From Pseudomonadota bacterium (GTDB taxonomy: Bacteria; Pseudomonadota; Alphaproteobacteria; Micropepsales; Micropepsaceae): DNA of 64,000 bases. This document shows, one piece after another, positions 1 through 8,695 of the stretch (its first letter is position 1; each line of letters starts with the position of its first letter). The stretch lies in NCBI GenBank assembly GCA_018241025.1, contig JAFEEQ010000015.1:186001-250000 (forward strand), written 5' to 3'. A model generated the notes under the pieces. It was not told the DNA's origin, searched no databases, and worked only from the letters and a program-made list of their open reading frames with translations. The position numbers and the translations under genes are program-made.

Positions 1-2
1 AG

Positions 3-2183
3 TTCGAGGAGACCGATGCGCGGCGCATGTTCCCGTCATTCGACGAGCCGGGATTCAAGACGCCATTCGACATCACCGTCGTCGCTCCGAAGAGCATGCA
101 GGTTGTCGGCAATACGCCGATCAAGTCGGCAAAGCAGGACAAGAACGGCATGGTCGATGTCGTGCTGTCCGAAACGCCGCCACTACCGACCTATCTGGTT
201 GCCCTGGCGGTTGGCCCGCTCGACATCGTCGATGGCGGTACCGTTCCGCCAAACAGGTTCCGCAGCAAGCCGCTTCGAATTCGGGGAATTGCCGCAAAAG
301 GCGAGGGCACCCGCATGACCTATGCGCTTTCGCTGACCCCCAAAATCGTGTCCGCATTCGAAGAGTATTTCGGAATCGGCTACCCGTTTCGCAAACTCGA
401 CATGATCGCTGTGCCAGACTTCGCCGCCGGCGCGATGGAGAATGCCGGTGCCATCGCATTCCGCGAGCGCTACCTGCTTCTCGATCAGGACGCCTCGGTG
501 GAAGACAAACGCGGCAGCCTCATAGTCCAGGCCCATGAGATCGCGCACCAATGGTTCGGCGACCTGGTTACGCCGTCCTGGTGGGACGATACCTGGCTCA
601 ACGAATCCTTTGCCAATTGGGCCGAACTGAAGGCGGCGCAGGCTGTCGTGCCGGACTTCGATTTCTCGTCCGAAGGAACAAGGCGGGCTTACGACGTCAT
701 GGACCTCGACGAGCTGCCATCGGCACGGCAGATCCATCAGCCGATCCAGAATGTCGATGACCTCGCCAATGCCTTCGACGGCATCACCTACGACAAGGGC
801 GCGTCGGTCCTCGCGATGTTCGAGAATTACGTTGGTCCGGAAGCGTGGCGTAAGGGTATCCACGCCTATCTTTCGAAATTCGCTCATCGCAACGCGACCG
901 CGGACGACTTCGTCGGGACGATCGCAGTCACGACAGGCCATCCCGATCTGGTCGGTTCGTTTCACGATTTCATCGATCGCCCGGGCGTACCCTATATGAG
1001 CATAACGGGCGGCTGCAGCGATGGAGCACTAACATTCGTACAGTCGCCTTACGCCCCCTTCGGCTTCCGTCAGCCTCAGCGAAGCTGGCATGTGCCGGTC
1101 TGCATCGCCGGCACATCTGGGCGCGCCTGCGCGATTGCTGACGACGTATTGTCGCTACCGCTCGGAAAAGCCTGCGCCATTCCGCCGATGCCCGATGGCA
1201 CCGGTTATTTCCGCTTCGCTTATGATGAAGATGATTGGAAATCCCAGATTGCGCGTGCCGGAAAACTCGACAATGTCGGGCAGATCGTCCTGCTCGCGAA
1301 CGTCTTTGCCGGCTTGCGCAGTGGAAAGGCCGCGGCCAGCGACTATTTCAATGCGATCCGCGCCGTTGCACCGACGGCCCGTTGGGACGTGTTCCGCCAG
1401 TTGAGTTCCGACCTGCCGCTCTTGCGGCGTAGCCTCAGCGATGCGGACATTCCGCATTACCGTGCGTTTCTCACATCGGCGTTGTTGCCGCGCTGGAAGG
1501 GGCTTGGCGTACTTGCACGCTCTGGCGAAAGGCCGGCCGATGCCCTCCTTCGCCAGTATCTTGCCGTGCTTCTTGTGACTGAGGCGCGCGAACCCGGCGT
1601 CAGTGCGCAGCTGGCCGCGCCGGTGCGTTGCAGATTTGCACCTTCGTCAGGCTGCTCGAGTGCGATTGCGCCCGAGCTCCGTTCGGAGTCGCTGCGCGCG
1701 GCGCTCATCGCCAATCCGAATCTTGCCGACCCGATGCTCAAAGAACTCATGACGACCGACCAGGAGGCCCTGCGGAAATCCATCGTCTACGCCTTCGCCG
1801 GAAGCGACGACCCCCAGATGATCGACAAGCTGCTGACGTTGGCGTTGGCGCATATGCGAACCGGCGAGTTGGGCTATCTCCGCGACTACATGGCGGATGA
1901 ACCGGTGGCGCGCGACGCGTTGTGGTCTTTTGTGAAGGCGCGCTACGATGACTTTGCCAGGCGGCTCACGCAGCCGGGTATGGGCGGTATGGCGCGCATC
2001 CTCGATGGGGCCTGCGATCAGAGCGCTGTCGGCGAGGTAAAGACATTCCTGCAAGACCATCTCGGCGGCGCCCTGGGCGCCAGGCGGCGCGCCGCGCAGA
2101 CGGTCGAACGGATCGAACGCTGCGCGGCATTCAAGAAGGCCGAAGGAGCCGAGATTGCGTCGGCGCTGACGGCGTCTCCTTAA
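3..2183 (+). CDS. M1 family metallo-aminopeptidase (5' end outside window)
   Basis: Zinc aminopeptidase of the gluzincin M1 family, which removes N-terminal residues from peptides. The frame is open from base 3, so the true start and the N-terminal part of the beta domain lie upstream. Counting from the first Met at base 27, the exopeptidase motif GAMEN is at residues 135-139 and the zinc motif HEIAH at 170-174, with the third ligand E193 in WLNES. The order and spacing (HExxH-x18-E) are those of an active M1 enzyme. The rest is helical, as in the ERAP1-like C-terminal domain. It converges on the next gene. The family is clear; substrate and cellular location cannot be judged without the N-terminus. 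Confidence 0.93.
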   Translation, partial: FEETDARRMFPSFDEPGFKTPFDITVVAPKSMQVVGNTPIKSAKQDKNGMVDVVLSETPPLPTYLVALAVGPLDIVDGGTVPPNRFRSKPLRIRGIAAKGEGTRMTYALSLTPKIVSAFEEYFGIGYPFRKLDMIAVPDFAAGAMENAGAIAFRERYLLLDQDASVEDKRGSLIVQAHEIAHQWFGDLVTPSWWDDTWLNESFANWAELKAAQAVVPDFDFSSEGTRRAYDVMDLDELPSARQIHQPIQNVDDLANAFDGITYDKGASVLAMFENYVGPEAWRKGIHAYLSKFAHRNATADDFVGTIAVTTGHPDLVGSFHDFIDRPGVPYMSITGGCSDGALTFVQSPYAPFGFRQPQRSWHVPVCIAGTSGRACAIADDVLSLPLGKACAIPPMPDGTGYFRFAYDEDDWKSQIARAGKLDNVGQIVLLANVFAGLRSGKAAASDYFNAIRAVAPTARWDVFRQLSSDLPLLRRSLSDADIPHYRAFLTSALLPRWKGLGVLARSGERPADALLRQYLAVLLVTEAREPGVSAQLAAPVRCRFAPSSGCSSAIAPELRSESLRAALIANPNLADPMLKELMTTDQEALRKSIVYAFAGSDDPQMIDKLLTLALAHMRTGELGYLRDYMADEPVARDALWSFVKARYDDFARRLTQPGMGGMARILDGACDQSAVGEVKTFLQDHLGGALGARRRAAQTVERIERCAAFKKAEGAEIASALTASP

Positions 2184-2247
2184 CGGTCAGGCAGATGAAC
2201 GAGGCGAATGGGCGAGCGCAATCTGGCTCACCCATTCTTTTCATGCG

Positions 2248-2880
2248 TCAGTCGCGGAAGTGCCAGTAGCCGTCGCGGCGATAGCACGCGACTCCGCTGC
2301 GCGAGAATTCGCGGCCATGCGACCACGTCGTGGTCGTGAACTCGCGGCAGCGCACGCCGTCGTCCCAATATTCGCGGGTCGGCGTGAAGTAGCCGTAATC
2401 CGGACCGCGGTGCCATTCATAACGGCGGCCGATGTCGCCGTTGAGGCCATCGGCATAGACGTTGAATGCGACATGCTGATCGTCGCAGTCGATATTCTGC
2501 GTCAGCGCGTTGCCGAGCAGTCCGCCCAACAGCACGCCGCCGACGACAGCGCCGGCATTGCCGTGGCTGGCCGCGCCTCCGATCAAACCGCCGCCGATGG
2601 CGCCGAAGATCGTACCGGCAGCATTGCCGCCGCGCCGGCAATCGCGCTCGTAGTCGCCTTCGCGGTAGTAGGCGGGCGGCGGCCCGCGATCGTCGTCGCC
2701 ATAGCCGCCACGGCGGTCGTAATCATGGAAGTGGCGGTAATGGCCGTCTCGGTCGTAATAGCCTTCGTGATCGGTTCGGCTGTAATAGCCGTCTGGATCG
2801 GGGCGTTCATCGGCCAGCACAGAGGTCGTGCCAATTGCAAGCAAGGCTGTGGCGGCGAAGAGCGCGGTTCTGATCGTCAT
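2248..2880 (-). CDS. Exported glycine-zipper envelope protein
   Basis: A 210-aa protein with an N-terminal signal peptide (about residues 1-23, ending near SVLA). A Tyr/Asp/Arg/Gly-rich segment follows, then a glycine-zipper stretch of alternating Gly and Ala with GAIGGG and GGLLGN, as in outer-membrane 17-kDa-antigen-like proteins. The C-terminal part is rich in Tyr, Trp and Arg and has a few Cys. The start at 2880 was chosen because CGGAGG lies just upstream of that ATG; the frame opens 10 codons earlier without a site. Glycine-zipper proteins usually associate with the outer membrane, but the function of this one is unknown. It looks monocistronic. Confidence 0.7.
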   Translation of the reverse strand: MTIRTALFAATALLAIGTTSVLADERPDPDGYYSRTDHEGYYDRDGHYRHFHDYDRRGGYGDDDRGPPPAYYREGDYERDCRRGGNAAGTIFGAIGGGLIGGAASHGNAGAVVGGVLLGGLLGNALTQNIDCDDQHVAFNVYADGLNGDIGRRYEWHRGPDYGYFTPTREYWDDGVRCREFTTTTWSHGREFSRSGVACYRRDGYWHFRD

Positions 2881-2984
2881 GGTTCCTCCGAAACGGAATC
2901 GTTGCCCCACCCAGTGACAACATACGCCAAAACCGGGCGGTTTGTTCCGAAGTTCCGCGGCTTAAGGAACCTTAATGTGCCGTC

Positions 2985-3395
2985 TCAAGAGCCGAAGACG
3001 ACGGCATGCATGATCCGGCCGGGCACGAAAGTGAACCCTCCGGCGACCAGAATCCCGGCAACGTAGAGCACCACCATGCTGTAGCGATGCCGCGGAATGT
3101 CGTGGCGGCGTGCAGCCCTGATCGCGTTGAAGATCGCCAGGAAGGTGATCGGAATGAGCAGGTGGATCGGGCTGAAGCCGAAGAATGGCCCATTCGGCAT
3201 GAGCGCATGCACCCACAGGGTCGAGAGCGCCGTCACCGCCATGAGGACAAGATAGACCCAGCCGAGTGCACGATGCAGCGGCGCGCCCTTGCGGCTGAAG
3301 AATATCTGCCAGGTGCCGATCAGCGCCGCCGGTACGACGGTCGCGACGTGAAACTGGACCGCAAGCGGCGCGTGGAGAAGCGGTTCGAGTGTCAT
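2985..3395 (-). CDS. DUF2306-type integral membrane protein
   Basis: A 136-aa protein with about four hydrophobic segments. His residues are placed as in the DUF2306 family (FHVATVVPAALIGTWQ, then LHRALGWVY near residue 40). Similar small membrane proteins can be haem-related, but no role is established. Its ATG overlaps the stop of the upstream yciI-like gene by 4 nt, so it is translationally coupled at the tail of the sdhCDA transcript. A second DUF2306 gene lies at 29851-30492. Confidence 0.65.
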   Translation of the reverse strand: MTLEPLLHAPLAVQFHVATVVPAALIGTWQIFFSRKGAPLHRALGWVYLVLMAVTALSTLWVHALMPNGPFFGFSPIHLLIPITFLAIFNAIRAARRHDIPRHRYSMVVLYVAGILVAGGFTFVPGRIMHAVVFGS

Positions 3396-3757
3396 GGCGC
3401 GTGGAGCGCCGGATACCAGAGTCGCACGGTGGCCTTGAGCAGGCCGGACTTAACAGCGGGATCGTTTTGCGCGATGGCCTCGATGTCGGCGAGCGACGCA
3501 CCGGGCGTCGAAATCATCATGCCGCCGCTATCGTCGAGAAAGGGGCCGCCGAGTGCGAGTTTCCCGTCCGCCAGAACCTGCCGGTAATAGGCGACATGCG
3601 CGTCAATCCCGGGCTGCTCGCGAAACGATACGCCGGACTGCCAAGTCGGCCCCGGCGTATGGATCACCACCAGGCGCGTGTTCGGCGGCAAATCGCCCGC
3701 AGCCGCCGGAAATGCAGCCAGCAGGACTGACAAAACGAGCCCCGCCAGCCAGCGCAT
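3392..3757 (-). CDS. Exported YciI-like protein
   Basis: A 121-aa protein with a signal peptide (about residues 1-21, ending at AAAG) followed by a YCII-related ferredoxin-like alpha-beta domain: a histidine in VVIHTPGP, H and Y in DAHVAYYRQVLADG, and the typical GGPFLDDSGGMMI turn. Most YciI proteins are cytoplasmic, so the predicted export is unusual. Its ATG is one base after the sdhA stop (TGAgATG) and its end overlaps the DUF2306 gene, so it is probably co-transcribed with sdhCDA. Function unknown. Confidence 0.65.
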   Translation of the reverse strand: MRWLAGLVLSVLLAAFPAAAGDLPPNTRLVVIHTPGPTWQSGVSFREQPGIDAHVAYYRQVLADGKLALGGPFLDDSGGMMISTPGASLADIEAIAQNDPAVKSGLLKATVRLWYPALHAP

Positions 3758-3758
3758 C

Positions 3759-5549
3759 TCAGTACGTCCGCGCCTTGGGCGGGATGTACTCGACTTCGTT
3801 GGTCAGCGTGTAGGTGTGCACCGGACGATAGTCGAGGCGGGCATAGCCGGTCTTCGGGTCGAGCCACGCCAGTGTGTGCTTCATCCAGTTCTCATCGTCG
3901 CGCTTGGCATAGTCCTCGCGCGCATGGGCCCCGCGGCTTTCGAGACGCGTGACCGCGCCCTCGACCGTCACGATGGCCTGCTGGATGAGGTTCTCGAATT
4001 CAAGCGTCTCGACCAGATCGGTGTTCCAGATCAGCGAACGGTCGGAGACATCGATGTCCTTGATCCGGCCGTAGATCTCGTCGATCGCCTTTTGGCCGTT
4101 CTTGAGCGTCTCGCCGGTGCGGAACACGGCGGCATCGACCTGCATCGCCTTCTGCATGGCAAGGCGCAGCTCGGCGGTCTTCGTCCCGCCCTTGGCGTTG
4201 CGATACTTGTCGAGGCGGGCGAGGGCTTCGTCGCCGGCGCCCTTGGGCAGATCGTGATGGCCGCCGACGCCCTTGAGCGCCTCGGCGGCATGCATGCCGG
4301 CGGCCTTGCCGAAGACCACAAGATCGATCAGCGAGTTCGAACCCAGGCGGTTGGCGCCATGCACGGAGACGCAGGCCGCTTCGCCGACGGCCATCAAGCC
4401 CTGCACCGGTGTGTCGGGATTGCCGTCCTTCAGCGTCAACGCCTGGCCGGTATATGCGCAGGGGATGCCGCCCATGTTGTAGTGCACCGTCGGCAGCACC
4501 GGGATCGGTTCCTTGGTGACATCGACGCCTGCGAAGATGCGCGCGCTCTCCGAGATACCCGGCAGGCGCTCATGGATGATCTTCGGGTCGAGATGCGAGA
4601 GGTGAAGGTGGATGTGGTCCTTGTTCGGACCGACGCCGCGGCCTTCGCGGATCTCGATGGTCATGGCGCGGCTGACGACGTCGCGCGAGGCGAGGTCCTT
4701 CGCGTTGGGCGCATAGCGCTCCATGAAGCGCTCACCTTCGGAATTCGTGAGGTAACCGCCTTCGCCGCGCACGCCTTCCGTTATCAGCACACCGGCGCCG
4801 AAGATGCCGGTCGGGTGGAACTGCACGAATTCCATGTCCTGGAGCGGCAGGCCCGCGCGCAGCACCATCGCGTTGCCGTCGCCGGTCTGGGTATGCGCGC
4901 CGGTGCAGGAGAGATAGGTGCGGCCGTAGCCGCCGGTCGCCAGGATCACTTTGTGGGCGCGGAACCGGTGGATCGTGCCGTCATCGAGATTCCACGCCAT
5001 CAGGCCGACGATGGCATCGCCGTCCTTGATCAGGTCGAGTGCGAAATACTCGATGAAGAAGTTCACATTGTGCTTCACACACTGGCCATAGAGCGTGTGA
5101 AGCATGGCGTGGCCGGTGCGGTCGGCGGCGGCGCAGGTGCGCTGCGCGATGCCCTGGCCATAGTTCGACGTCATGCCGCCGAAGGCGCGCTGATAGATCT
5201 TGCCTTCCTCGGTGCGCGAGAAGGGCATGCCGAAATGCTCGAGCTCATAGACCGCGTCGGGCGCGTTACGGCAGAGATATTCGATGGCATCCTGGTCGCC
5301 GAGCCAGTCCGAACCCTTCACGGTGTCGTACATGTGCCAGCGCCAGTCGTCCTGACCCATATTGCCGAGTGCGGCGGCGACGCCGCCCTGTGCCGCGACG
5401 GTGTGCGAACGGGTCGGGAAGACCTTCGTCACGCAAGCGGTCTTGAGACCGAGGCGTGCGCATTCCAGCGTGGCGCGAAGGCCAGCGCCGCCGGCGCCGA
5501 CAACGACGACGTCGAAGGTGTGATCGATGATGGTATAGGCGGCGGCCAT
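3759..5549 (-). CDS. sdhA: Succinate dehydrogenase flavoprotein subunit
   Basis: A 596-aa catalytic subunit of complex II, oxidising succinate to fumarate with covalently bound FAD on the inner face of the membrane. The FAD-binding GAGGAG is at 18-23 and the flavin-linking His is H49 in [11 protein letters not shown]. Active-site residues include H245 in FHPTG and the catalytic Arg R289 in ASRD. Length is normal and every key residue is present. It follows sdhD by 3 nt. The iron-sulfur subunit is not next to it; sdhB lies about 5 kb away on the other strand. Confidence 0.98.
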   Translation of the reverse strand: MAAAYTIIDHTFDVVVVGAGGAGLRATLECARLGLKTACVTKVFPTRSHTVAAQGGVAAALGNMGQDDWRWHMYDTVKGSDWLGDQDAIEYLCRNAPDAVYELEHFGMPFSRTEEGKIYQRAFGGMTSNYGQGIAQRTCAAADRTGHAMLHTLYGQCVKHNVNFFIEYFALDLIKDGDAIVGLMAWNLDDGTIHRFRAHKVILATGGYGRTYLSCTGAHTQTGDGNAMVLRAGLPLQDMEFVQFHPTGIFGAGVLITEGVRGEGGYLTNSEGERFMERYAPNAKDLASRDVVSRAMTIEIREGRGVGPNKDHIHLHLSHLDPKIIHERLPGISESARIFAGVDVTKEPIPVLPTVHYNMGGIPCAYTGQALTLKDGNPDTPVQGLMAVGEAACVSVHGANRLGSNSLIDLVVFGKAAGMHAAEALKGVGGHHDLPKGAGDEALARLDKYRNAKGGTKTAELRLAMQKAMQVDAAVFRTGETLKNGQKAIDEIYGRIKDIDVSDRSLIWNTDLVETLEFENLIQQAIVTVEGAVTRLESRGAHAREDYAKRDDENWMKHTLAWLDPKTGYARLDYRPVHTYTLTNEVEYIPPKARTY

Positions 5550-5552
5550 GGC

Positions 5553-5927
5553 TTACCCCGCAATGCGAAGAAGATCGAACAGACAGACGGCGACGACCGC
5601 GAGGGCAAACGCCCACATCGCGAACATCGAAAGCAACTTCTGCCAGTTCACATAGATGTAGTCGTCGATGATGACCTGGAGCCCGAGCACCATGTGGTAG
5701 ACGGCGATCAGGATGAAGGCCGCGAGCAGGCCGGCATTCAGCGGCGTTTGCAGGAAGGCGGCCATATCGGCCTGGGATCCACCGACCAGACCGAGCAGCG
5801 AAACGCCGAGCCAGATCGACAGCGGTACGAGCGCCGTCGCGCTGACGCGCTGACGCCAGAAATGCTTCACGCCGGAATGGGCAGGGCCGAGGCCTTCGAC
5901 CTTGTGCAGGGGAGTCTCGAGGCTCAT
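5553..5927 (-). CDS. sdhD: Succinate dehydrogenase membrane anchor subunit D
   Basis: A 124-aa hydrophobic subunit with three predicted transmembrane helices. With SdhC it anchors complex II and forms the haem b and quinone sites. It carries the alphaproteobacterial start TPLHKVEGLGPAHSG, a VYHMVLGLQVIIDDY helix with the likely haem-ligand His, and the invariant DDY. The ATG at 5927 overlaps the sdhC stop by 4 nt (ATGA). The frame extends upstream, but that part only shadows sdhC. Confidence 0.95.
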   Translation of the reverse strand: MSLETPLHKVEGLGPAHSGVKHFWRQRVSATALVPLSIWLGVSLLGLVGGSQADMAAFLQTPLNAGLLAAFILIAVYHMVLGLQVIIDDYIYVNWQKLLSMFAMWAFALAVVAVCLFDLLRIAG

Positions 5928-6349
5928 CCGTAGACTCCCGCGTAATAGCCGCCATGTCCGGTATAGGCCGCCGCGAAGATGGCGATCGCGAGCAGGATGG
6001 AGCCGAGGATCACCAGAACGCTGTTGCGTGCCGCAGCGGGTTTCGAGAACCCGTAGCCCAGATCCCAGGCCAGGTGCCGGATACCGTTCAGCAGGTGATA
6101 GGCGAGACACCAGGTCAGACCGAAGAGCACCACCTGCCCCAGCGGGGTCGATGCCAGAGCATTGAACTCCGCGACACCGCCGAGCGACACGGCGGTCAAC
6201 CACCAGGTCAGGACGACGAGTCCGGCGGCCAAGCCACAGCCGGCAATGCGATGGACGATCGACGTCGCCATGGTCACGGGCCAGTGATAGATCGTCACAT
6301 AGGGAGAAAGCGGGCGCGGGCGACGCGCCGCGTGCGGGGTTTCCGCCAT
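5924..6349 (-). CDS. sdhC: Succinate dehydrogenase cytochrome b556 subunit
   Basis: A 141-aa integral membrane subunit of complex II with three predicted helices. It has the family signature RPLSPYVTIYHWPVTM, then SIVHRIAGCGLA, whose Ser and Arg help form the quinone site, and AYHLLNGIRHLAWD, which holds the haem-ligand His. The start at 6349 is preceded by CGAGGATTTTC, a reasonable ribosome-binding site; a longer frame upstream is not supported. It is the first gene of the leftward sdhC-D-A operon. Confidence 0.95.
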   Translation of the reverse strand: MAETPHAARRPRPLSPYVTIYHWPVTMATSIVHRIAGCGLAAGLVVLTWWLTAVSLGGVAEFNALASTPLGQVVLFGLTWCLAYHLLNGIRHLAWDLGYGFSKPAAARNSVLVILGSILLAIAIFAAAYTGHGGYYAGVYG

Positions 6350-6386
6350 GAAAATCCTCGGGAAATCGAAAAACGAACCGGGGCGG

Positions 6387-6414
6387 AGTGTAGGTCCGGG
6401 TCCCAAGGTGTCAA
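6387..6414 (-). promoter_or_regulatory. Predicted sigma-70 promoter of sdhCDA
   Basis: On the minus strand a perfect TTGACA (6414-6409) is followed after 16 bases by TACACT (6392-6387), a 4-of-6 match to the -10 box. Transcription would begin near 6380, giving a 5' leader of about 30 nt before the sdhC ATG. The assignment rests on sequence match and position only. Confidence 0.55.
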
Positions 6415-6543
6415 CCGCGTTTTCCTCGGAAATCCCCAGTGGTTCCGCGGCTTTCCGACCGGTGTTTCGTCTGTCAATTTTGTCACTTTGCAGCGCAGCA
6501 AAACTGCGTGCATTGTGAAAGTGGAGCATGGGGCGCCTCGGCA

Positions 6544-7983
6544 ATGACGGAATTTGGGATCACAGCGGCATCGCTGCGACCGGTCCGTTTCACCCATACC
6601 AACCCATCGATTGGCAGTGCGCTGGGCGAACTTGCCGCTATCGTGTTGTTCGTTCCGCTCCTGCTGGTCGTTGCGATCTGGAACGGTTTTCCGATCATTT
6701 TCTATGACACCGGCGCGTACATGCTGCAGGGTCTCGGCCATCTGTTCCTGGCCGAGCGCTCGCCGATCTATTCGGTGTTCCTGACGGTCAGCGGCGGCGG
6801 CGCGAGCCTTTGGCTGGTTGCCGCGACGCAATGCGTGATCGCGGCTTATGTCATCACCGAGTTCGCGCGCACGCTTCGCCCCGCACTGTCGCTCTGGTCG
6901 TTTCTGCTCATCGGTGCGGTGCTATGCGTGGGCACGGGATTGCCGTGGTATGCCGGCCAGATCGAGCCCGATTGTTTCGTCGCCCTCGTGCCGCTCGCGC
7001 TCTATTTGCTGGCCTTCCACGGCGAGGCGCTTGGACGCACGCGCTGCATCCTCCTATTCTTTGGCGCAACGATCTCGATTGCCTGCCATTCGTCGCATAT
7101 CGCGCTGGCCGGTGGATTGATCGTCCTGTTGCTCGCTATGCGGCTCGCGCCGGCGCGGTGGATCGAGGAAATCGGACTCCGCCGCCCGCAGGTTGCATCC
7201 GCGGCGCTCAGCCTGTTTGCGGCGGTGCTGTGCGTTTTCGCGGCGAACTTCGCCTATACCGGAAAAATCTTCTTCAGCCGTTCCGGTGCGATCTTCCTCG
7301 AGGCGCGCATCATGGAGGATGGGCTGATCAAGCCCGTGCTCGATGCCGACTGCCCCGACGCCGGTTACAAGCTCTGCCGCTACAAGGACCGGTTGCCGTC
7401 CCGAGCCGATACATGGCTGTGGATGGAGAAGACGAGTCCGTTCAAGGCAGTCGGCGGATTTGAGAAGCGTGAGCCGGAGTCCCAGCGCCTGGTCGCTCAA
7501 AGCCTGCTCAGATACCCGCTCGAGAACGCCATCGTCGCCATCCAGGATGCCTTGCTCCAGTTCGTCTGGTTCCAGACCGGCGATGGCATCGTGCCCCAGG
7601 AGTGGGTGCTCAATCGCGAATTCCAGATCGCCATTCCGCAGCAGATGACCGCCTATGCCCGGGCTTACCAGCAGGAAGGCGAGATCTGGTTTGTGCCGGT
7701 CAACATCGTGCATGTGCCGGTCGCGGTGCTGTCACTGGTCGCGCTCATCCTGCTTCTGCGCGAGGCGCTCCGGCGGCGGGATGCGCGAGCTGCCCTGCTG
7801 CCTGGCTACATTCTCGTGGCGCTTGCCGGAAACGCCTTCGTTTGCGGCGTTTTTTCCGGTCCTCACGGACGCTACCAGTCACGGATCATGTGGCTGGCGA
7901 CCTTCGCCGTGCTGATGATCGCCTGGCCACGGATAGAGCGCTGGTGGCAGGACCGCAGAGCGCCGAAAACGGTCACAACTTGA
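6544..7983 (+). CDS. Polytopic membrane protein of unknown function
   Basis: A 479-aa protein with roughly nine to ten hydrophobic helices. A soluble loop of about 130 residues sits before the last helices and carries WLWMEKTSPF and a QEWVLNREFQI stretch. An early FYDTGAYM motif after the first helix, with acidic residues in the first extracytoplasmic loop, recalls GT-C type glycosyltransferases, but that is only a resemblance. The ATG at 6544 has no strong ribosome-binding site, and the frame is open for 35 codons upstream. It is divergent from sdhC and is followed by rpe 48 nt downstream. Confidence 0.6.
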   Translation: MTEFGITAASLRPVRFTHTNPSIGSALGELAAIVLFVPLLLVVAIWNGFPIIFYDTGAYMLQGLGHLFLAERSPIYSVFLTVSGGGASLWLVAATQCVIAAYVITEFARTLRPALSLWSFLLIGAVLCVGTGLPWYAGQIEPDCFVALVPLALYLLAFHGEALGRTRCILLFFGATISIACHSSHIALAGGLIVLLLAMRLAPARWIEEIGLRRPQVASAALSLFAAVLCVFAANFAYTGKIFFSRSGAIFLEARIMEDGLIKPVLDADCPDAGYKLCRYKDRLPSRADTWLWMEKTSPFKAVGGFEKREPESQRLVAQSLLRYPLENAIVAIQDALLQFVWFQTGDGIVPQEWVLNREFQIAIPQQMTAYARAYQQEGEIWFVPVNIVHVPVAVLSLVALILLLREALRRRDARAALLPGYILVALAGNAFVCGVFSGPHGRYQSRIMWLATFAVLMIAWPRIERWWQDRRAPKTVTT

Positions 7984-8031
7984 ACTGCGAAGCCGCCTTG
8001 CGACCGGGGTTCGAATCCGGCACTTAAGGCC

Positions 8032-8691
8032 ATGGCCGCCCCCGTCCGCATTGCTCCGTCCATCCTCTCGGCCGACTTCGCACGCCTGGGCGACGAAATC
8101 GCCGCCGTGGAAGCCGCAGGCGCCGATCTCATCCATGTGGATGTCATGGACGGGCACTATGTTCCGAACATCACAATCGGTCCGGCGGTCGTCAAAGCGA
8201 TCAAGCCGCATGCGAAGAAGCCGCTCGACGTCCACCTGATGATCTCGCCGGTCGATCCTTTCGTCGAAGATTTCGCCAAGGCGGGTGCCGACATCATCAC
8301 AGTGCATCCCGAAGCCGGTCCGCATGTTCACCGGACGCTCCAGTTCATCCGCAGTCTCGGCAAGAAGCCGGGTGTGGTCCTCAACCCCGGCACGCCGATC
8401 GAAACGATCGACAACCTTATGGACCTCGTCGATCTCGTGCTGATCATGAGCGTCAATCCGGGGTTCGGCGGGCAGAGCTTCATCGAAAGCCAGATCGGAA
8501 AGATCGCTGCGGCACGCAAACGTATCGACGCGACGGGCCGTGATATCGCGCTCGAAGTCGATGGCGGGATCAATCCGGAAACGGCAAAGAGGTGCATCGC
8601 CGCCGGCGCGACAGTTCTCGTTGCTGGTACCGCGGTGTTTAAAGGCGGGGCAGGGCAATACGCGGCGAACATCGCCGCCTTGCGCGGCTGA
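8032..8691 (+). CDS. rpe: Ribulose-phosphate 3-epimerase
   Basis: A 219-aa TIM-barrel enzyme interconverting ribulose-5-phosphate and xylulose-5-phosphate in the pentose phosphate pathway. Family features in order are [15 protein letters not shown] at the N-terminus, the metal-site [28 protein letters not shown] and the second catalytic acid in LEVDGGIN near the C-terminus. Length is normal. The following gene starts 4 nt after its stop. Confidence 0.97.
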   Translation: MAAPVRIAPSILSADFARLGDEIAAVEAAGADLIHVDVMDGHYVPNITIGPAVVKAIKPHAKKPLDVHLMISPVDPFVEDFAKAGADIITVHPEAGPHVHRTLQFIRSLGKKPGVVLNPGTPIETIDNLMDLVDLVLIMSVNPGFGGQSFIESQIGKIAAARKRIDATGRDIALEVDGGINPETAKRCIAAGATVLVAGTAVFKGGAGQYAANIAALRG

Positions 8692-8695
8692 CGCC

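Noticed and set aside
2260..3066. Ala/Val-rich plus-strand frame over the glycine-zipper gene
   Set aside because: Composition is the mirror image of the Gly/Asp/Tyr-rich minus-strand protein; the latter has signal peptide and ribosome-binding site.
3678..5933. Long open frame antisense to sdhA (about 750 codons)
   Set aside because: It mirrors the GC-rich codons of sdhA, has no family similarity and no ribosome-binding site. The same holds for long antisense frames over atpD/atpG (13432-15726), atpA, scpA, the GT2 gene (34431-37067), the helicase and cobT.
8003..8027. tRNA gene before rpe
   Set aside because: Only a T arm is present. There is no room or pairing for acceptor, D and anticodon arms before the stop of the preceding gene, so it is kept only as a possible remnant.
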